Made by a program: the position numbers and the translations under genes | In this document: positions 7,232 through 16,180 of the stretch, in pieces | How the letters are laid out: every line of letters starts with the position of its first letter | How positions within the stretch are numbered: position 1 is the first letter of the stretch | Source of the DNA: COE1 sp963596435 | GTDB lineage: Bacteria > Bacillota > Clostridia > Lachnospirales > Lachnospiraceae | Assembly (NCBI GenBank): GCA_963596435.1 | Contig: CAVBMG010000032.1 | Span: 1 to 31,204 of the forward strand | DNA: 31,204 bases | Direction of reading: 5' to 3' | Notes under the pieces: generated by a model | Told to the model about the DNA's origin: nothing | The model's input: the letters and a program-made list of their open reading frames with translations, nothing else | Database searches by the model: none

Positions 7232-9151
7232 TTAAATATCGAGATTCTTGGCAAACTTAGCATTTGCTTCGATAAAATCACGTCTTGGTTCTACTTTATC
7301 GCCCATTAAGGTCGTAAAAGTCAGATCTATTTCAGATTCTGCTTCTTCATTCATTGCTACTTTCAGCAAAATTCTCTTCTCAGGGTCCATTGTAGTATCC
7401 CAAAGCTGTTCTGCATCCATTTCTCCAAGACCTTTGTATCGCTGAATCTTGTTATTCTGATCTCTTCCTACTTCATCCAGAATTTTGGAAAGTTCCTCAT
7501 CACTGTATGCATACCATGTCTTCTTATTCTTTTCCAGCTTATAAAGAGGTGGCTGCGCCAGATAAACATGTCCTTCCTTGATCAGATCCGGCATAAATCT
7601 GTAAAGGAACGTCAGCATAAGTGTTGCAATATGTGCACCGTCTACATCGGCATCTGTCATAATAATAATCTTGTCATAACGAAGCTTGGAGATATCAAAA
7701 TCTTCATGAATACCAGTACCAAATGCTGTAATCATGGCTTTGATCTCTGCATTGCCATAGATTTTATCCAGTCTTGCCTTCTCTACATTCAATATCTTAC
7801 CACGCAGTGGAAGGATAGCCTGTGTAGCACGACTTCTTGCAGTCTTGGCGCTGCCACCGGCAGAATCTCCCTCTACGATGAAAATTTCACAGTTCTTAGG
7901 GTCTTTATCAGAACAATCTGCAAGTTTACCAGGAAGTGCCATTCCTTCCAGCGCAGTTTTTCTTCTGGTAAGATCTCTTGCTTTTCTTGCTGCCTCTCTT
8001 GCACGCTGCGCAAGAATGGATTTCTCACAGATCTGCTTGGCTACGATAGGATTCTGTTCCAGATAATAGGTAAGCTGTTCACTGACAATACTGTCAACTG
8101 CACCTCTTGCCTCAGAGTTACCCAGTTTCTGCTTGGTCTGTCCCTCAAACTGAGGATCTTCGATTTTAATGGAAACAATGGCAGTCAGACCTTCTCTGAT
8201 GTCATCGCCACTTAAATTCGCTTCACTGTCTTTTAACAGCTTTGCATTTCTTGCGTAATCATTAAACGTCTTAGTAATTGCATTACGAAATCCGGCAAGA
8301 TGTGTACCACCCTCCGGTGTATTAATATTATTTACGAAGCTGTATGCACTTTCTGTATAGGAATCGTTATGCTGCATGGCAACTTCTACATACACGTTGT
8401 CTTTTTTGCCTTCAAAATAAAGGACGTCTTCGTATAAAGGTGTCTTGCTCTTATTCAGATAAGAAACAAATTCCTTGATACCGCCTTCATAGTGGAATGT
8501 CTTCTCGATTGGCTTATCATCCGGTCTTAAATCTCTTAAAATAATCTTGAGATTCTTGGTAAGGAATGCCATTTCACGAAGACGCTGCTGTAAAATGTCA
8601 TAATCATATACAGTCTCTTCAAAAATTGTATCATCCGGTAAAAAGGTAACTTTCGTACCTGTCTTACCAGGTTCACATTCACCGATCACTTTCAGAGGAT
8701 AACATACATGTCCTCTCTCATATCTCTGCTTATAAATTTTGCCTTCATTGCAGATCTCTACCTCAAGCCAGTTGGACAACGCATTTACAACAGACGCACC
8801 AACACCATGAAGACCACCGGATACCTTGTATCCTCCACCGCCGAATTTACCGCCTGCATGCAGAATGGTAAATACAACTTCAACCGCAGGAATACCTGCT
8901 TTATGATTGATACCAACAGGAATACCACGTCCGTTATCAATGACTGTTATGGAATTATCCGGATTGATCGTAACATCAATCGTATCACAATATCCTCCCA
9001 GTGCTTCATCTACAGCATTGTCAACAATCTCATATACCAAATGGTGCAAGCCTCTTGATGAAGTGCTGCCGATGTACATACCTGGTCTTTTTCTGACTGC
9101 TTCAAGACCTTCCAGTATCTGAATTTGATCTGCTCCATACTCAGTACTCAT
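7232..9151 (-). CDS. gyrB: DNA gyrase subunit B
   Basis: 639 residues, normal for Gram-positive GyrB. It is the ATPase subunit of gyrase. The N-terminal GHKL domain shows E41 and N45 in YEIVDNAVDEA, DNGRGIPVGI, and GLHGVGASVVNALS. The TOPRIM domain shows EGDSAGGSAK and MTDADVDGAHI, the metal-binding acidic residues. The region PLRGKILNVEKARLDKI is the GyrB QRDR and looks wild type. The C terminus has the conserved QRYKGLGEMDAEQLWDTT, which contacts GyrA. It starts 14 nt after the recF stop, so recF-gyrB-gyrA read as one operon. Pairing with a gyrA that carries a GyrA-box-like motif rules out ParE. Confidence 0.97.
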   Translation of the reverse strand: MSTEYGADQIQILEGLEAVRKRPGMYIGSTSSRGLHHLVYEIVDNAVDEALGGYCDTIDVTINPDNSITVIDNGRGIPVGINHKAGIPAVEVVFTILHAGGKFGGGGYKVSGGLHGVGASVVNALSNWLEVEICNEGKIYKQRYERGHVCYPLKVIGECEPGKTGTKVTFLPDDTIFEETVYDYDILQQRLREMAFLTKNLKIILRDLRPDDKPIEKTFHYEGGIKEFVSYLNKSKTPLYEDVLYFEGKKDNVYVEVAMQHNDSYTESAYSFVNNINTPEGGTHLAGFRNAITKTFNDYARNAKLLKDSEANLSGDDIREGLTAIVSIKIEDPQFEGQTKQKLGNSEARGAVDSIVSEQLTYYLEQNPIVAKQICEKSILAQRAREAARKARDLTRRKTALEGMALPGKLADCSDKDPKNCEIFIVEGDSAGGSAKTARSRATQAILPLRGKILNVEKARLDKIYGNAEIKAMITAFGTGIHEDFDISKLRYDKIIIMTDADVDGAHIATLMLTFLYRFMPDLIKEGHVYLAQPPLYKLEKNKKTWYAYSDEELSKILDEVGRDQNNKIQRYKGLGEMDAEQLWDTTMDPEKRILLKVAMNEEAESEIDLTFTTLMGDKVEPRRDFIEANAKFAKNLDI

Positions 9152-9165
9152 TTCTAACCTCCAAT

Positions 9166-10251
9166 TTAGTTTTCCTGCGTTACAGTTGCATTGGAAACTT
9201 TATAAACTCTATTAATTTCAAAACGGTTGTTTACGAATTCTTCAAGACCGGTACAGGTGATAATCGTCTGAATGTCACCAATACTGTTTAACAAATAATT
9301 CTGTCTGTTACTGTCAAGTTCACTCAGAACATCATCCAGTAAAAGAACCGGCGTATCCTTTGTGATTTTCTTTACAAGTTCTATCTCCGAAAGCTTTAAG
9401 GAAAGTGCTGCTGTTCTCTGTTGTCCCTGAGATCCGAACTTGCGGATATCAATATCTCCAACCTTAAAACAGAAATCATCTCTATGAGGACCGGTACTTG
9501 TCTGCTTGAGACGAATATCTCTGTCCTGACCTTCCTGTAATCTGCGTTCATAATCCTGTAACGTAACATCCGGCTCATAAATGATCCTCAGATCTTCTTT
9601 ATCTCCAGATAACTTACGGTGAATATCATAAATAATGTCATTGAGCTGTTCCACAAAAGAAATCCTGCGCTCAATAACCTTGCTGCCATAGGATAACAGC
9701 TGGGAATCCCATATGGAAAGAGTGTCTTTTAATCCTGGATTAAAGGACAATTCTTTTAAAAGCTTGTTACGCTGATTTACGATTTTATTATAATTATTCA
9801 GATTGTACAGATAAAAGCTGTCCAACTGACATAATTCCATGTCCACAAAACGTCTTCTCTCTGCCGGTCCATTCTTGATAATGGATAAGTCCTCCGGAGA
9901 GAAAAAGACAACATTTAAAAGCCCAAGTAAATCTGCCGCCTTCTTAATCTTCTGACCATTGATGGCAATTCCTTTGGACTTGCTTTTTCTAAGGTGCATA
10001 TCTACACGATTCTCCAAACCGTCTTTCTCGATATAAGTTCGAATATGTGCTTCCTCTGCACCAAAATGTACAATGTCTCTGTCCTTACTTCCCTTATGTG
10101 ACTTGGTTGTTGCTGATAAATAGATAGCCTCTAATATATTGGTCTTACCCTGTGCATTATTCCCATAGAGGATATTCGTTCCAGAATCAAAGGTCATAGA
10201 CAACGAATGATAATTTCTAAACTGATCAAGTTCCAATGATTTGATAATCAT
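9166..10251 (-). CDS. recF: DNA replication and repair protein RecF
   Basis: 361 residues. RecF is a cytoplasmic SMC-like ATPase that helps RecOR load RecA at single-strand gaps. Motifs seen: Walker A GNNAQGKT (30-37), ABC-type signature region FGSQGQQRTAALSLKLSE, and Walker B VLLLDDVLSELD near the C terminus. There is no long coiled coil, which separates it from RecN and SMC. AGGA lies upstream of the ATG. It is 20 nt downstream of yaaA and 14 nt upstream of gyrB, the classic dnaN-yaaA-recF-gyrB order. Confidence 0.97.
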   Translation of the reverse strand: MIIKSLELDQFRNYHSLSMTFDSGTNILYGNNAQGKTNILEAIYLSATTKSHKGSKDRDIVHFGAEEAHIRTYIEKDGLENRVDMHLRKSKSKGIAINGQKIKKAADLLGLLNVVFFSPEDLSIIKNGPAERRRFVDMELCQLDSFYLYNLNNYNKIVNQRNKLLKELSFNPGLKDTLSIWDSQLLSYGSKVIERRISFVEQLNDIIYDIHRKLSGDKEDLRIIYEPDVTLQDYERRLQEGQDRDIRLKQTSTGPHRDDFCFKVGDIDIRKFGSQGQQRTAALSLKLSEIELVKKITKDTPVLLLDDVLSELDSNRQNYLLNSIGDIQTIITCTGLEEFVNNRFEINRVYKVSNATVTQEN

Positions 10252-10271
10252 GCTTCATTCTTTCCTGAACT

Positions 10272-10481
10272 CTATGCCAAAATTCTGAAGGTATCGCCCG
10301 CAAATGTGACTTCATCACCGTTTACAAGCTTCTTACCTCTCTGAGTACAGACTTCACCATTTACCAGAACCTTACCATCCTGTACAGCAAACTTGGCATC
10401 AACACCGGATTCTACCAGACCGGCAAGTTTCAGAGCCTGTCCAAGCTTTATAAATTCATCTTTGATTCTTACTTCTTTCAT
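10272..10481 (-). CDS. yaaA: S4-domain RNA-binding protein YaaA (RlbA-like)
   Basis: 69 residues from the ATG at 10479-10481, which has AAAGGAC 7 nt upstream; an in-frame ATG at 10532 would add 17 aromatic residues that do not fit the family. The whole protein is an S4 fold: FIKLGQALKLAGLVESGVDA, then VLVNGEVCTQRGKKLVNGDEV. The S4 fold binds structured RNA, and B. subtilis YaaA is linked to ribosome assembly. It sits between dnaN and recF, as in most Firmicutes. The gap before it (113 bp) holds a promoter candidate and a 13-bp inverted repeat. Confidence 0.93.
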   Translation of the reverse strand: MKEVRIKDEFIKLGQALKLAGLVESGVDAKFAVQDGKVLVNGEVCTQRGKKLVNGDEVTFAGDTFRILA

Positions 10482-10516
10482 GATAAGTCCTTTCCGACTA
10501 TACAAATATGAATAAT

Positions 10517-10552
10517 AGATATAACTGTCCATAAATATAGACAGTTATATCT
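10517..10552. repeat. Perfect 13-bp inverted repeat at the yaaA promoter
   Basis: AGATATAACTGTC (10517-10529) is the exact reverse complement of GACAGTTATATCT (10540-10552), with a 10-nt AT-rich spacer. There is no U tract on the minus strand after it, so it is not a standard terminator. One arm overlaps the -10 of the candidate yaaA promoter and the other falls about +13 to +25, so it could be an operator or a 5' UTR hairpin. Confidence 0.75.
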
Positions 10553-10578
10553 TACCATTTATTGATACATTATGTCAA
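10549..10578 (-). promoter_or_regulatory. Candidate promoter for yaaA-recF-gyrB-gyrA
   Basis: On the minus strand a consensus -35 TTGACA (10573-10578) is followed after 18 nt by TAAGAT (10549-10554). The predicted start is near 10542, inside the 13-bp inverted repeat. It would let the gyrase genes be transcribed separately from dnaN. Confidence 0.5.
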
Positions 10579-10594
10579 TTCTGTACAGATGTCA

Positions 10595-11704
10595 TCAGGC
10601 AACTGTACTAAAAGTTACAGGCAGGATCAGATAGATATAACTTTCCTGTTCATCCTTGATAAAGCATGGAGCCTTTGGATTGAGAAGCTTGATCTCAATA
10701 TCTTCATCATCAATGACCTTCAATGCATCAATCAGGAATTTCGGATCAAAACCAATCATCAGATCTTTGCCGTTCTTTGCTATGTCGATTTCCTCATCCA
10801 GACTACCAACAATGGAATTCATTTTTAATTCCATGACATCATCTTTAATATCCAGAATAATAGGCTTCTTGTCTCCTTCTTTTACAAGAAGTGTAGAACG
10901 GTCGATACAGCTTAAAAATTCTCTTTTATTAATTTTTACTTTCGTTTCATAGTCTGCGGATAAAATATTATCAATCTTTAAGTATTCTCCTTCAATCAGA
11001 CGGGAAACTACAGTTGTATTATCAAACTCAAATAAAATATGTTTGTCAGTAAAGAAGATATTAACATCCTTGTCTGCATCACCGGATAAAATCTTACTGA
11101 TTTCATTTAATGTTTTGCCGGGAACAATTACTTTCTTATCAGGATAGGTATTTTTCAGTTCTATTCTACGAAGGGAAATACGTAATCCGTCAGAAGAAAC
11201 AACCTTTAAAAGATTACCACTGATTTCAAATAATTCTCCCGTTAAAATCTTGTTTGTAAAATTATCTGCAATTGAGAAAATTGTCTGTCTGATGACTTCT
11301 TTTAAAGTAAACTGGGAAAGAAGAATGGAATCAGATCTTTCTATCTGAGGTAAATAGGAGAAATCCTCACCGGATTTACCAATAATATTAAAGGTAGCCT
11401 TTTCACAGGTAATGATTGTTTTATAGGAAGAATCCGTTTCTATAGTGACATCATTATCAGGAAGCTTACGTACCATCTCAAGGAAAATCTTAGCATCCAG
11501 AGCAATAATACCCTTCTCGATAATCTCACCTTCAATCACTGTTTCAATACCAAGCTCCATATCATTGGCTGTTAAAGTAATCTGACCCTTCGTTGCATCA
11601 ATCAGGATACATTCCAGAATAGACATGGTTGTTTTACTGGGTACTGCTTTAGAAACAATATTAACCCCATTCAGTAAGTTAGATTTAGAACATATTAATT
11701 TCAT
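10595..11704 (-). CDS. dnaN: DNA polymerase III beta subunit (sliding clamp)
   Basis: 369 residues from the ATG at 11702-11704 (MKLICSKSNLLNGVNIVSKA), which has AAGGGAG 8 nt upstream; a longer in-frame start at 11725 lacks support. The dimeric clamp encircles DNA and tethers the replicative polymerase. The three-fold clamp repeats are visible (for example SILECILIDATKGQITLTAN and GKTLNEISKILSG), and the protein ends with the conserved IYLILPV strand near the C terminus that forms part of the partner-binding pocket. It lies 300 bp downstream of dnaA. Two copies of TGTGAATAAC, at 11704-11713 and 11805-11814, lie upstream and resemble DnaA boxes. Confidence 0.97.
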   Translation of the reverse strand: MKLICSKSNLLNGVNIVSKAVPSKTTMSILECILIDATKGQITLTANDMELGIETVIEGEIIEKGIIALDAKIFLEMVRKLPDNDVTIETDSSYKTIITCEKATFNIIGKSGEDFSYLPQIERSDSILLSQFTLKEVIRQTIFSIADNFTNKILTGELFEISGNLLKVVSSDGLRISLRRIELKNTYPDKKVIVPGKTLNEISKILSGDADKDVNIFFTDKHILFEFDNTTVVSRLIEGEYLKIDNILSADYETKVKINKREFLSCIDRSTLLVKEGDKKPIILDIKDDVMELKMNSIVGSLDEEIDIAKNGKDLMIGFDPKFLIDALKVIDDEDIEIKLLNPKAPCFIKDEQESYIYLILPVTFSTVA

Positions 11705-11993
11705 GTGAATAACTCCCTTCGACAAAAAAGTGAAAAAAATAAAAACTGCAAAAAATATATAATAAAGATTAAATTCGTAGTATTCATAGTAATCGGCGTG
11801 GAAATGTGAATAACCGATTAGAAGCCATAAAATCCAGGGAAAACGATTCGAAAAACCTGTGAAAAAAGAACATGGAAAAAGTAAGGTTATTCAGAACCAT
11901 TCACAACCTGAGAAAAGATGTATGGAGAAGAAAAAGATATCAATTGTGGATTACCCACATAATTTCTACATAGGTAACCACAAGTTATACACA
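11704..11993. other. dnaA-dnaN intergenic part of oriC: DnaA-box cluster and AT-rich unwinding candidate
   Basis: This 300-bp gap holds no gene. Near dnaA lie three DnaA-like boxes with one mismatch to TTATCCACA: 11945-11953 (minus, TAATCCACA), 11951-11959 (plus, TTACCCACA) and 11985-11993 (plus, TTATACACA). TTATTCACA boxes lie on the minus strand at 11704-11712 and 11805-11813, with TTATTCAGA at 11887-11895. The box at 11805 is flanked by a 7-bp inverted repeat, TAATCGG (11790-11796) and CCGATTA (11814-11820). The stretch 11724-11775 is almost pure A/T and could be the duplex-unwinding element. In B. subtilis the unwinding site also lies between dnaA and dnaN. Confidence 0.7.
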
Positions 11994-12004
11994 TAAAAAT
12001 CAAA

Positions 12005-13363
12005 CTATGATGGAGAGATCTTCTTCTTGATCGTTTCTATTTTATTACGCAGGTCTTCATCTGTTGCAAGCTTCTCATCAATCTTCTTGATTCCATGGAT
12101 AATGGTAGTATGATCCTTCTTGCTGAGAAGATTGGCAATGCTCTGCTGAGACATATCAATCATATTACGGCACAGATACATGATGATCTGACGAGGAAGT
12201 ACATATTCTGAATTACGCTTCTTGGAAGTAATCTCTTCCTTAGGAACATTGAAATGTTCTGCCACTACATCAATGATCAAAGCTGGTGTAATCTCACGAA
12301 CCTGATCTGGATAAATGACATCTTTTAAGGCATCTTCAGCCAGAGCAAGAGTAAGCTCTTTTTTATTAAGACGGGCATTTGCCATGACTTTATTCAGAGC
12401 GCCTTCCAGCTCCCTGATATTGGATTTTATGTTTGTTGCGATGTATTTGATGATCTCATCGTCAATTTCCTTATCATAGGTCTCTGCATTTTTTCGCAGA
12501 ATAGCCATTCTGGTCTCATAGTCAGGTGGCTGAATATCTGCAATCAGTCCCCATTCAAAACGGGAACGGAAACGTTCATCCAAAGTCTCCATTTCCTTAG
12601 GTGGTTTATCAGAAGACAGAATAATCTGCTTACCGGCAGAATGAAGTACATTAAAAGTATGGAAGAATTCTTCCTGCGTGGATTCCTTACCAATGATGAA
12701 CTGCACATCATCAATAAGCAGTACATCTACGGTTCTGTATTTCTCACGAAGCTTGGTCATGGCAGCTGCATTACCACTACGGATAGATTCGATTACTTCG
12801 TTGGTAAACTGCTCTGAAGTAACATAGAGAACCTTCATATTAGGATTCTGTTCCAGTACAAAATGTCCAATGGAATGCATAAGGTGAGTCTTACCAAGTC
12901 CGGCACCACCATATAAGTAAAGTGGATTATAAGCTTCTCCCGGAGATTCTGCTACAGCAAGCGCTGCAGAGTGGGCAAATTTATTATTACTTCCTACAAT
13001 AAAGGTATCGAATTTATATTTACTGTTTAAGTTGGCATTTTCATAATTGATATTAGAGATACTGCCGGCAGGCTGAACTTCAGAATTGCCCATGGATGCG
13101 GTGTCTTTTTCCAAAATAAAGGTTACATCATATTCATGGTCCATAATTTCTGAAATGGTAACTTTAAAAAACAGACCGTATTTATTTGAAATATAATTAA
13201 TGGTCTGTGCCTGGTCGGAAGGAATCATAATCGTTACGACATTATTCTCTACCTTATATAATTTTAACGGTGCGATCCAAGTCTCATAAGATATATTGGT
13301 TAATTCGTACTCGGTCCGGATGCTTTCCTTAATCTGATTCCATTTCTCTTGAATATCGTTCAT
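12005..13363 (-). CDS. dnaA: Chromosomal replication initiator DnaA
   Basis: 452 residues, normal length. DnaA-ATP binds DnaA boxes, melts the origin and helps load the helicase. Domain I is at about 1-85 (WNQIKESIRTEYELTNISYE), domain II is a short linker (about 86-110), and domain III is AAA+ with Walker A GGAGLGKT (152-159), Walker B VLLIDD (214-219) and sensor motif SSDKPPKEM. Domain IV carries the DnaA signature SKKDHTTIIHGIKKI that reads the box. GAGGT lies upstream of the ATG. A promoter candidate at 13403-13431 has a DnaA-like box (13448-13456) just upstream of its -35, which suits autoregulation. Confidence 0.98.
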   Translation of the reverse strand: MNDIQEKWNQIKESIRTEYELTNISYETWIAPLKLYKVENNVVTIMIPSDQAQTINYISNKYGLFFKVTISEIMDHEYDVTFILEKDTASMGNSEVQPAGSISNINYENANLNSKYKFDTFIVGSNNKFAHSAALAVAESPGEAYNPLYLYGGAGLGKTHLMHSIGHFVLEQNPNMKVLYVTSEQFTNEVIESIRSGNAAAMTKLREKYRTVDVLLIDDVQFIIGKESTQEEFFHTFNVLHSAGKQIILSSDKPPKEMETLDERFRSRFEWGLIADIQPPDYETRMAILRKNAETYDKEIDDEIIKYIATNIKSNIRELEGALNKVMANARLNKKELTLALAEDALKDVIYPDQVREITPALIIDVVAEHFNVPKEEITSKKRNSEYVLPRQIIMYLCRNMIDMSQQSIANLLSKKDHTTIIHGIKKIDEKLATDEDLRNKIETIKKKISPS

Positions 13364-13402
13364 GCTCTACCTCTGAATCGTTACAATAATATATATAAAA
13401 CC

Positions 13403-13431
13403 ATAGTACCCCAAAAAAATAAAAAAATCAA
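13403..13431 (-). promoter_or_regulatory. Candidate dnaA promoter
   Basis: On the minus strand TTGATT (13426-13431) and TACTAT (13403-13408) are separated by 17 nt. The predicted start near 13396 gives a leader of about 33 nt before the dnaA ATG. A TTATTCACA-type box lies 17 bp upstream of the -35. Confidence 0.6.
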
Positions 13432-13440
13432 ATCATTTAC

Positions 13441-13830
13441 ACAGAAATGTGAATAAAGTGGAAAAGAAATACACATTTATGACCAGATAAAATCAAAATG
13501 TGTGGATAACTTATCCCCAATGTTGTGGAAATCGTAAAAAATGAACTTTTTTAAACAGAAAATCCACTGAAATGTGGATAAGTTTGTGAGTGGTTATAAA
13601 CACAATCCACCCTGTAAATTTCAGTACTCGGATATTGACATAAAAAGTTTTCTACCAGTCATCTACGAGATATCCACAAGATATCAACAAAATGTGGATA
13701 TCTTGTGGTTTGTGTGGATTTTTCCACATATTTCGTGGAAGAATTGTGTAAATTATGGACTGCATTTATGTAAATCCTGTCGAGCTTCTAAAAATTCGTC
13801 CACAAAATTTCCACGAAATGTGAGTAAACA
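13441..13830. other. oriC: Origin of replication (oriC), DnaA-box region upstream of dnaA
   Basis: The 582-bp gap between dnaA and the plus-strand DUF3160 gene has no convincing gene. It holds two perfect DnaA boxes (TTATCCACA on the minus strand at 13501-13509 and 13573-13581) and several with one mismatch: 13448-13456 (minus), 13511-13519 (plus), 13670-13678 (plus), 13693-13701 (minus) and 13720-13728 (plus). The boxes at 13501-13519 form an inverted pair separated by one base. The region also marks the switch in gene direction: genes to the left are mostly on the minus strand, genes to the right on the plus strand. This is the expected incA/incB-like part of a bipartite Firmicutes origin. 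Confidence 0.88.
13674..13728. repeat. Nested dyads in oriC carrying paired DnaA-like boxes
   Basis: CCACAAGATATC (13674-13685) is the reverse complement of GATATCTTGTGG (13697-13708), separated by 11 nt, and inward- and outward-facing ATATCCACA boxes overlap the arms. A second small dyad, TGTGGA (13713-13718) and TCCACA (13723-13728), follows. Confidence 0.75.
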
Positions 13831-13945
13831 TATAATTGCTTTAATATATATAGAAAAACTGTATGTGGAAATCAGAGTATGATATACTGTAAATGTAGAT
13901 ACTATAACACTATGAAATTGAGAGAAATGTTATAAGGAGAGCAGT

Positions 13946-16180
13946 ATGAAAAATAGAACAAGACAGATAGTGGCGTTACTTGTTACAGCGGCAATGGTGA
14001 CAGGTTGTGGAGCTGTACAGAATCAGGATGTGGTATCTGAGCAGACAAAGACACAGGAGGAAACACAGACTGAATCTGTGGAAGAAATACAGAGTAAAGA
14101 TGATACAGCGACAGAGTATTCAGTAATAGGACAGCGTCCAAGGTTGCTTTCTACAACAGCAAACAGCAGTGAAAATATATCGCCTGCTGCTGCCTCTTAC
14201 ACATTGGAGAAGGATTTGAGTAATGTAGATAATCTGTGGCAGTTCTATCTGGATGATAAAATGACAGAGTTACTTGCAAAAAATGGTTTTGTAGTCAGAG
14301 AAGAGGCTGGAAGAGAATTTTTTGATCTTTATGAAAGAAACAGATATAACATGATACCCAATTTTGTGACTGTGGATTCGCTCATGCATACATACCATGT
14401 TTATTTTGCCTATTTATTGAAAAATATTGAAAAAGAATACCTTACAGATCAGGTCAGACAGCTTGGAATAAAAATGCTGGAAGACAGTAAGGAACAGTAT
14501 GCGCAGCTTAAAGGAAGTGAGTGGGAAAGTGCAGCTGTGAAAAATGTTGCCTTTTTCACGGTGGGGGCAAAATTACTGGATGATACAGTTTTGGTAGAAG
14601 ATTATGTGTCAGATATCGTAGAGTCTGAGTTATCCCGTATTGAGACTGCACAGGGGATTATGATTTCAGGGATTACCGATGACGAAGAGGATTATTCCCA
14701 GTATAAGCCAAGAGGATATTATGAGGGAGATTCTGATTTAGAGGCATATTTTAAATCTATGATGTGGTATGGAAGAATGCATTTTAAGCAGGAAATAGAA
14801 GATTTGGACAGAAGTGCACTTCTGATTACCAAAGCACTGGACTCTGATGGTGAGGCATATGAACTGTGGCAGTCTGTATATAGTGTAACTTCTTTCTTTG
14901 CGGGAGCAAGTGATGACAATGGAGTATGTGAATATGCACCACTTATCAGAGCAGCTTATGGTGAAGATGCCAAAATAACAGATTTCATAGGAAATGGTGA
15001 TGCTTTTTTAACGTATAGAACCAATACTGCGGCATTACCAGTACCTCAGATCAATTCCATACCCATTAAAGATGGTGAAGAAAATGTAATACCGGGTTTT
15101 CGATTCATGGGACAGAGATTCTCCATTGATGCAATGGTCATGCAGAAGCTGATCTATAGTAATGTTCAGAGTAACAGTGCAGGAGAAAAACGTATGTTAC
15201 CTGATGTGCTGGATGTACCGGCTGCTTTGGGCAGTGATGTTGCCTTGAATCTGTTAAAAGAAGCTGGTGTAGAGGATTATCCGGGTTATATGGAGAATAT
15301 GGAGAAGCTAAGAGCTGGTATCAATGAGGCAGAGGATTCTTTCTGGGATGCCAGTCTGTATGCAAGCTGGATCCATACACTTCGTCCCTTATTAGAGAAA
15401 AAGGGAGAGGGATATCCAATGTTCATGCAAAATGAGGAATGGGCAAAGAAGAATCTGGAGTGTTTTGCAGGAAGTTATACAGAATTAAAGCATGATACAG
15501 TACTGTATTCCAAACAGGTCATGGCTGAAATGGGAGGCGGTATGGAGGAAGAGCCGGATGATCGTGGTTATGTAGAACCTGAGCCGGTCGTTTATGAGAG
15601 ATTTGCCAGTCTGGCAAAACAGACAGCACAGGGATTAAAGAAATATCAGATGTTAAGTGATGCAGATGAAGATAATCTGGCTAAATTGGAGGAGCTGGCG
15701 CTTCGATTACAGACAATATCCAATAAAGAGCTTCAGAATGAAACACTGACAGACGAAGAATATGACCTGATCAAAACATATGGCGGTAATATTGAGCATT
15801 TCTGGTATGATGCCATGAGAGCAAATGCAAATTCTGATACAATATTCAGTGAGGAGTATCCTGCGGCACTGGTAGTAGATATTGCAACGGATCCTAATGG
15901 AAGTGTACTGGAAGCTGCTACAGGAGATCCATCTCAGATTATTGTTGCTGTGCAGGTAGATGGCAAAATAAAACTGGCTTCAGGAAGCGTGTATACATTC
16001 TATCAGTTTGAACAGCCATTAAATGACAGACTGACTGATACACAGTGGAGAGTCATGATGGGAATTGAAGCCAATGACGATATGGAATATCAGAAAACCA
16101 CGGATATAAAACAGCCTGCATGGACTGACAGTTATCGTTATCATTATGATGAGAGCTATCAAAATCATTATGATTGGTAA
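13946..16180 (+). CDS. DUF3160 domain lipoprotein
   Basis: 744 residues. The N terminus is a lipoprotein signal: basic MKNRTRQ, a hydrophobic stretch, and the lipobox VTGC with Cys21 as the lipidation site. A Gln/Glu/Thr-rich linker follows (about 25-60). The rest, from about residue 75 (LWQFYLDDKMTELLAKNGFV), matches the DUF3160 type, a large mostly helical extracytoplasmic domain, with FVTVDSLMHTYHVYFAYLLK as a recognisable stretch. AAGGAGA lies 5 nt before the ATG. It is the first gene to the right of oriC and overlaps the start of the next gene. The function of DUF3160 is not known to me; location on the outer face of the membrane is well supported. No clear promoter was identified in front of it. 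Confidence 0.88.
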   Translation: MKNRTRQIVALLVTAAMVTGCGAVQNQDVVSEQTKTQEETQTESVEEIQSKDDTATEYSVIGQRPRLLSTTANSSENISPAAASYTLEKDLSNVDNLWQFYLDDKMTELLAKNGFVVREEAGREFFDLYERNRYNMIPNFVTVDSLMHTYHVYFAYLLKNIEKEYLTDQVRQLGIKMLEDSKEQYAQLKGSEWESAAVKNVAFFTVGAKLLDDTVLVEDYVSDIVESELSRIETAQGIMISGITDDEEDYSQYKPRGYYEGDSDLEAYFKSMMWYGRMHFKQEIEDLDRSALLITKALDSDGEAYELWQSVYSVTSFFAGASDDNGVCEYAPLIRAAYGEDAKITDFIGNGDAFLTYRTNTAALPVPQINSIPIKDGEENVIPGFRFMGQRFSIDAMVMQKLIYSNVQSNSAGEKRMLPDVLDVPAALGSDVALNLLKEAGVEDYPGYMENMEKLRAGINEAEDSFWDASLYASWIHTLRPLLEKKGEGYPMFMQNEEWAKKNLECFAGSYTELKHDTVLYSKQVMAEMGGGMEEEPDDRGYVEPEPVVYERFASLAKQTAQGLKKYQMLSDADEDNLAKLEELALRLQTISNKELQNETLTDEEYDLIKTYGGNIEHFWYDAMRANANSDTIFSEEYPAALVVDIATDPNGSVLEAATGDPSQIIVAVQVDGKIKLASGSVYTFYQFEQPLNDRLTDTQWRVMMGIEANDDMEYQKTTDIKQPAWTDSYRYHYDESYQNHYDW

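Noticed and set aside
7568..8215. 215-codon plus-strand ORF opposite gyrB
   Set aside because: Antisense to conserved TOPRIM coding sequence; product is Cys/Ser-rich without any domain.
13574..13882. 102-codon ORF in the origin region
   Set aside because: It runs through the DnaA boxes and dyads, lacks a ribosome site and gives no domain-like protein.
13879..13908. TATACT and TATAAC as -10 elements for the DUF3160 gene
   Set aside because: No acceptable -35 lies 16-18 nt upstream of either; the promoter is left open.
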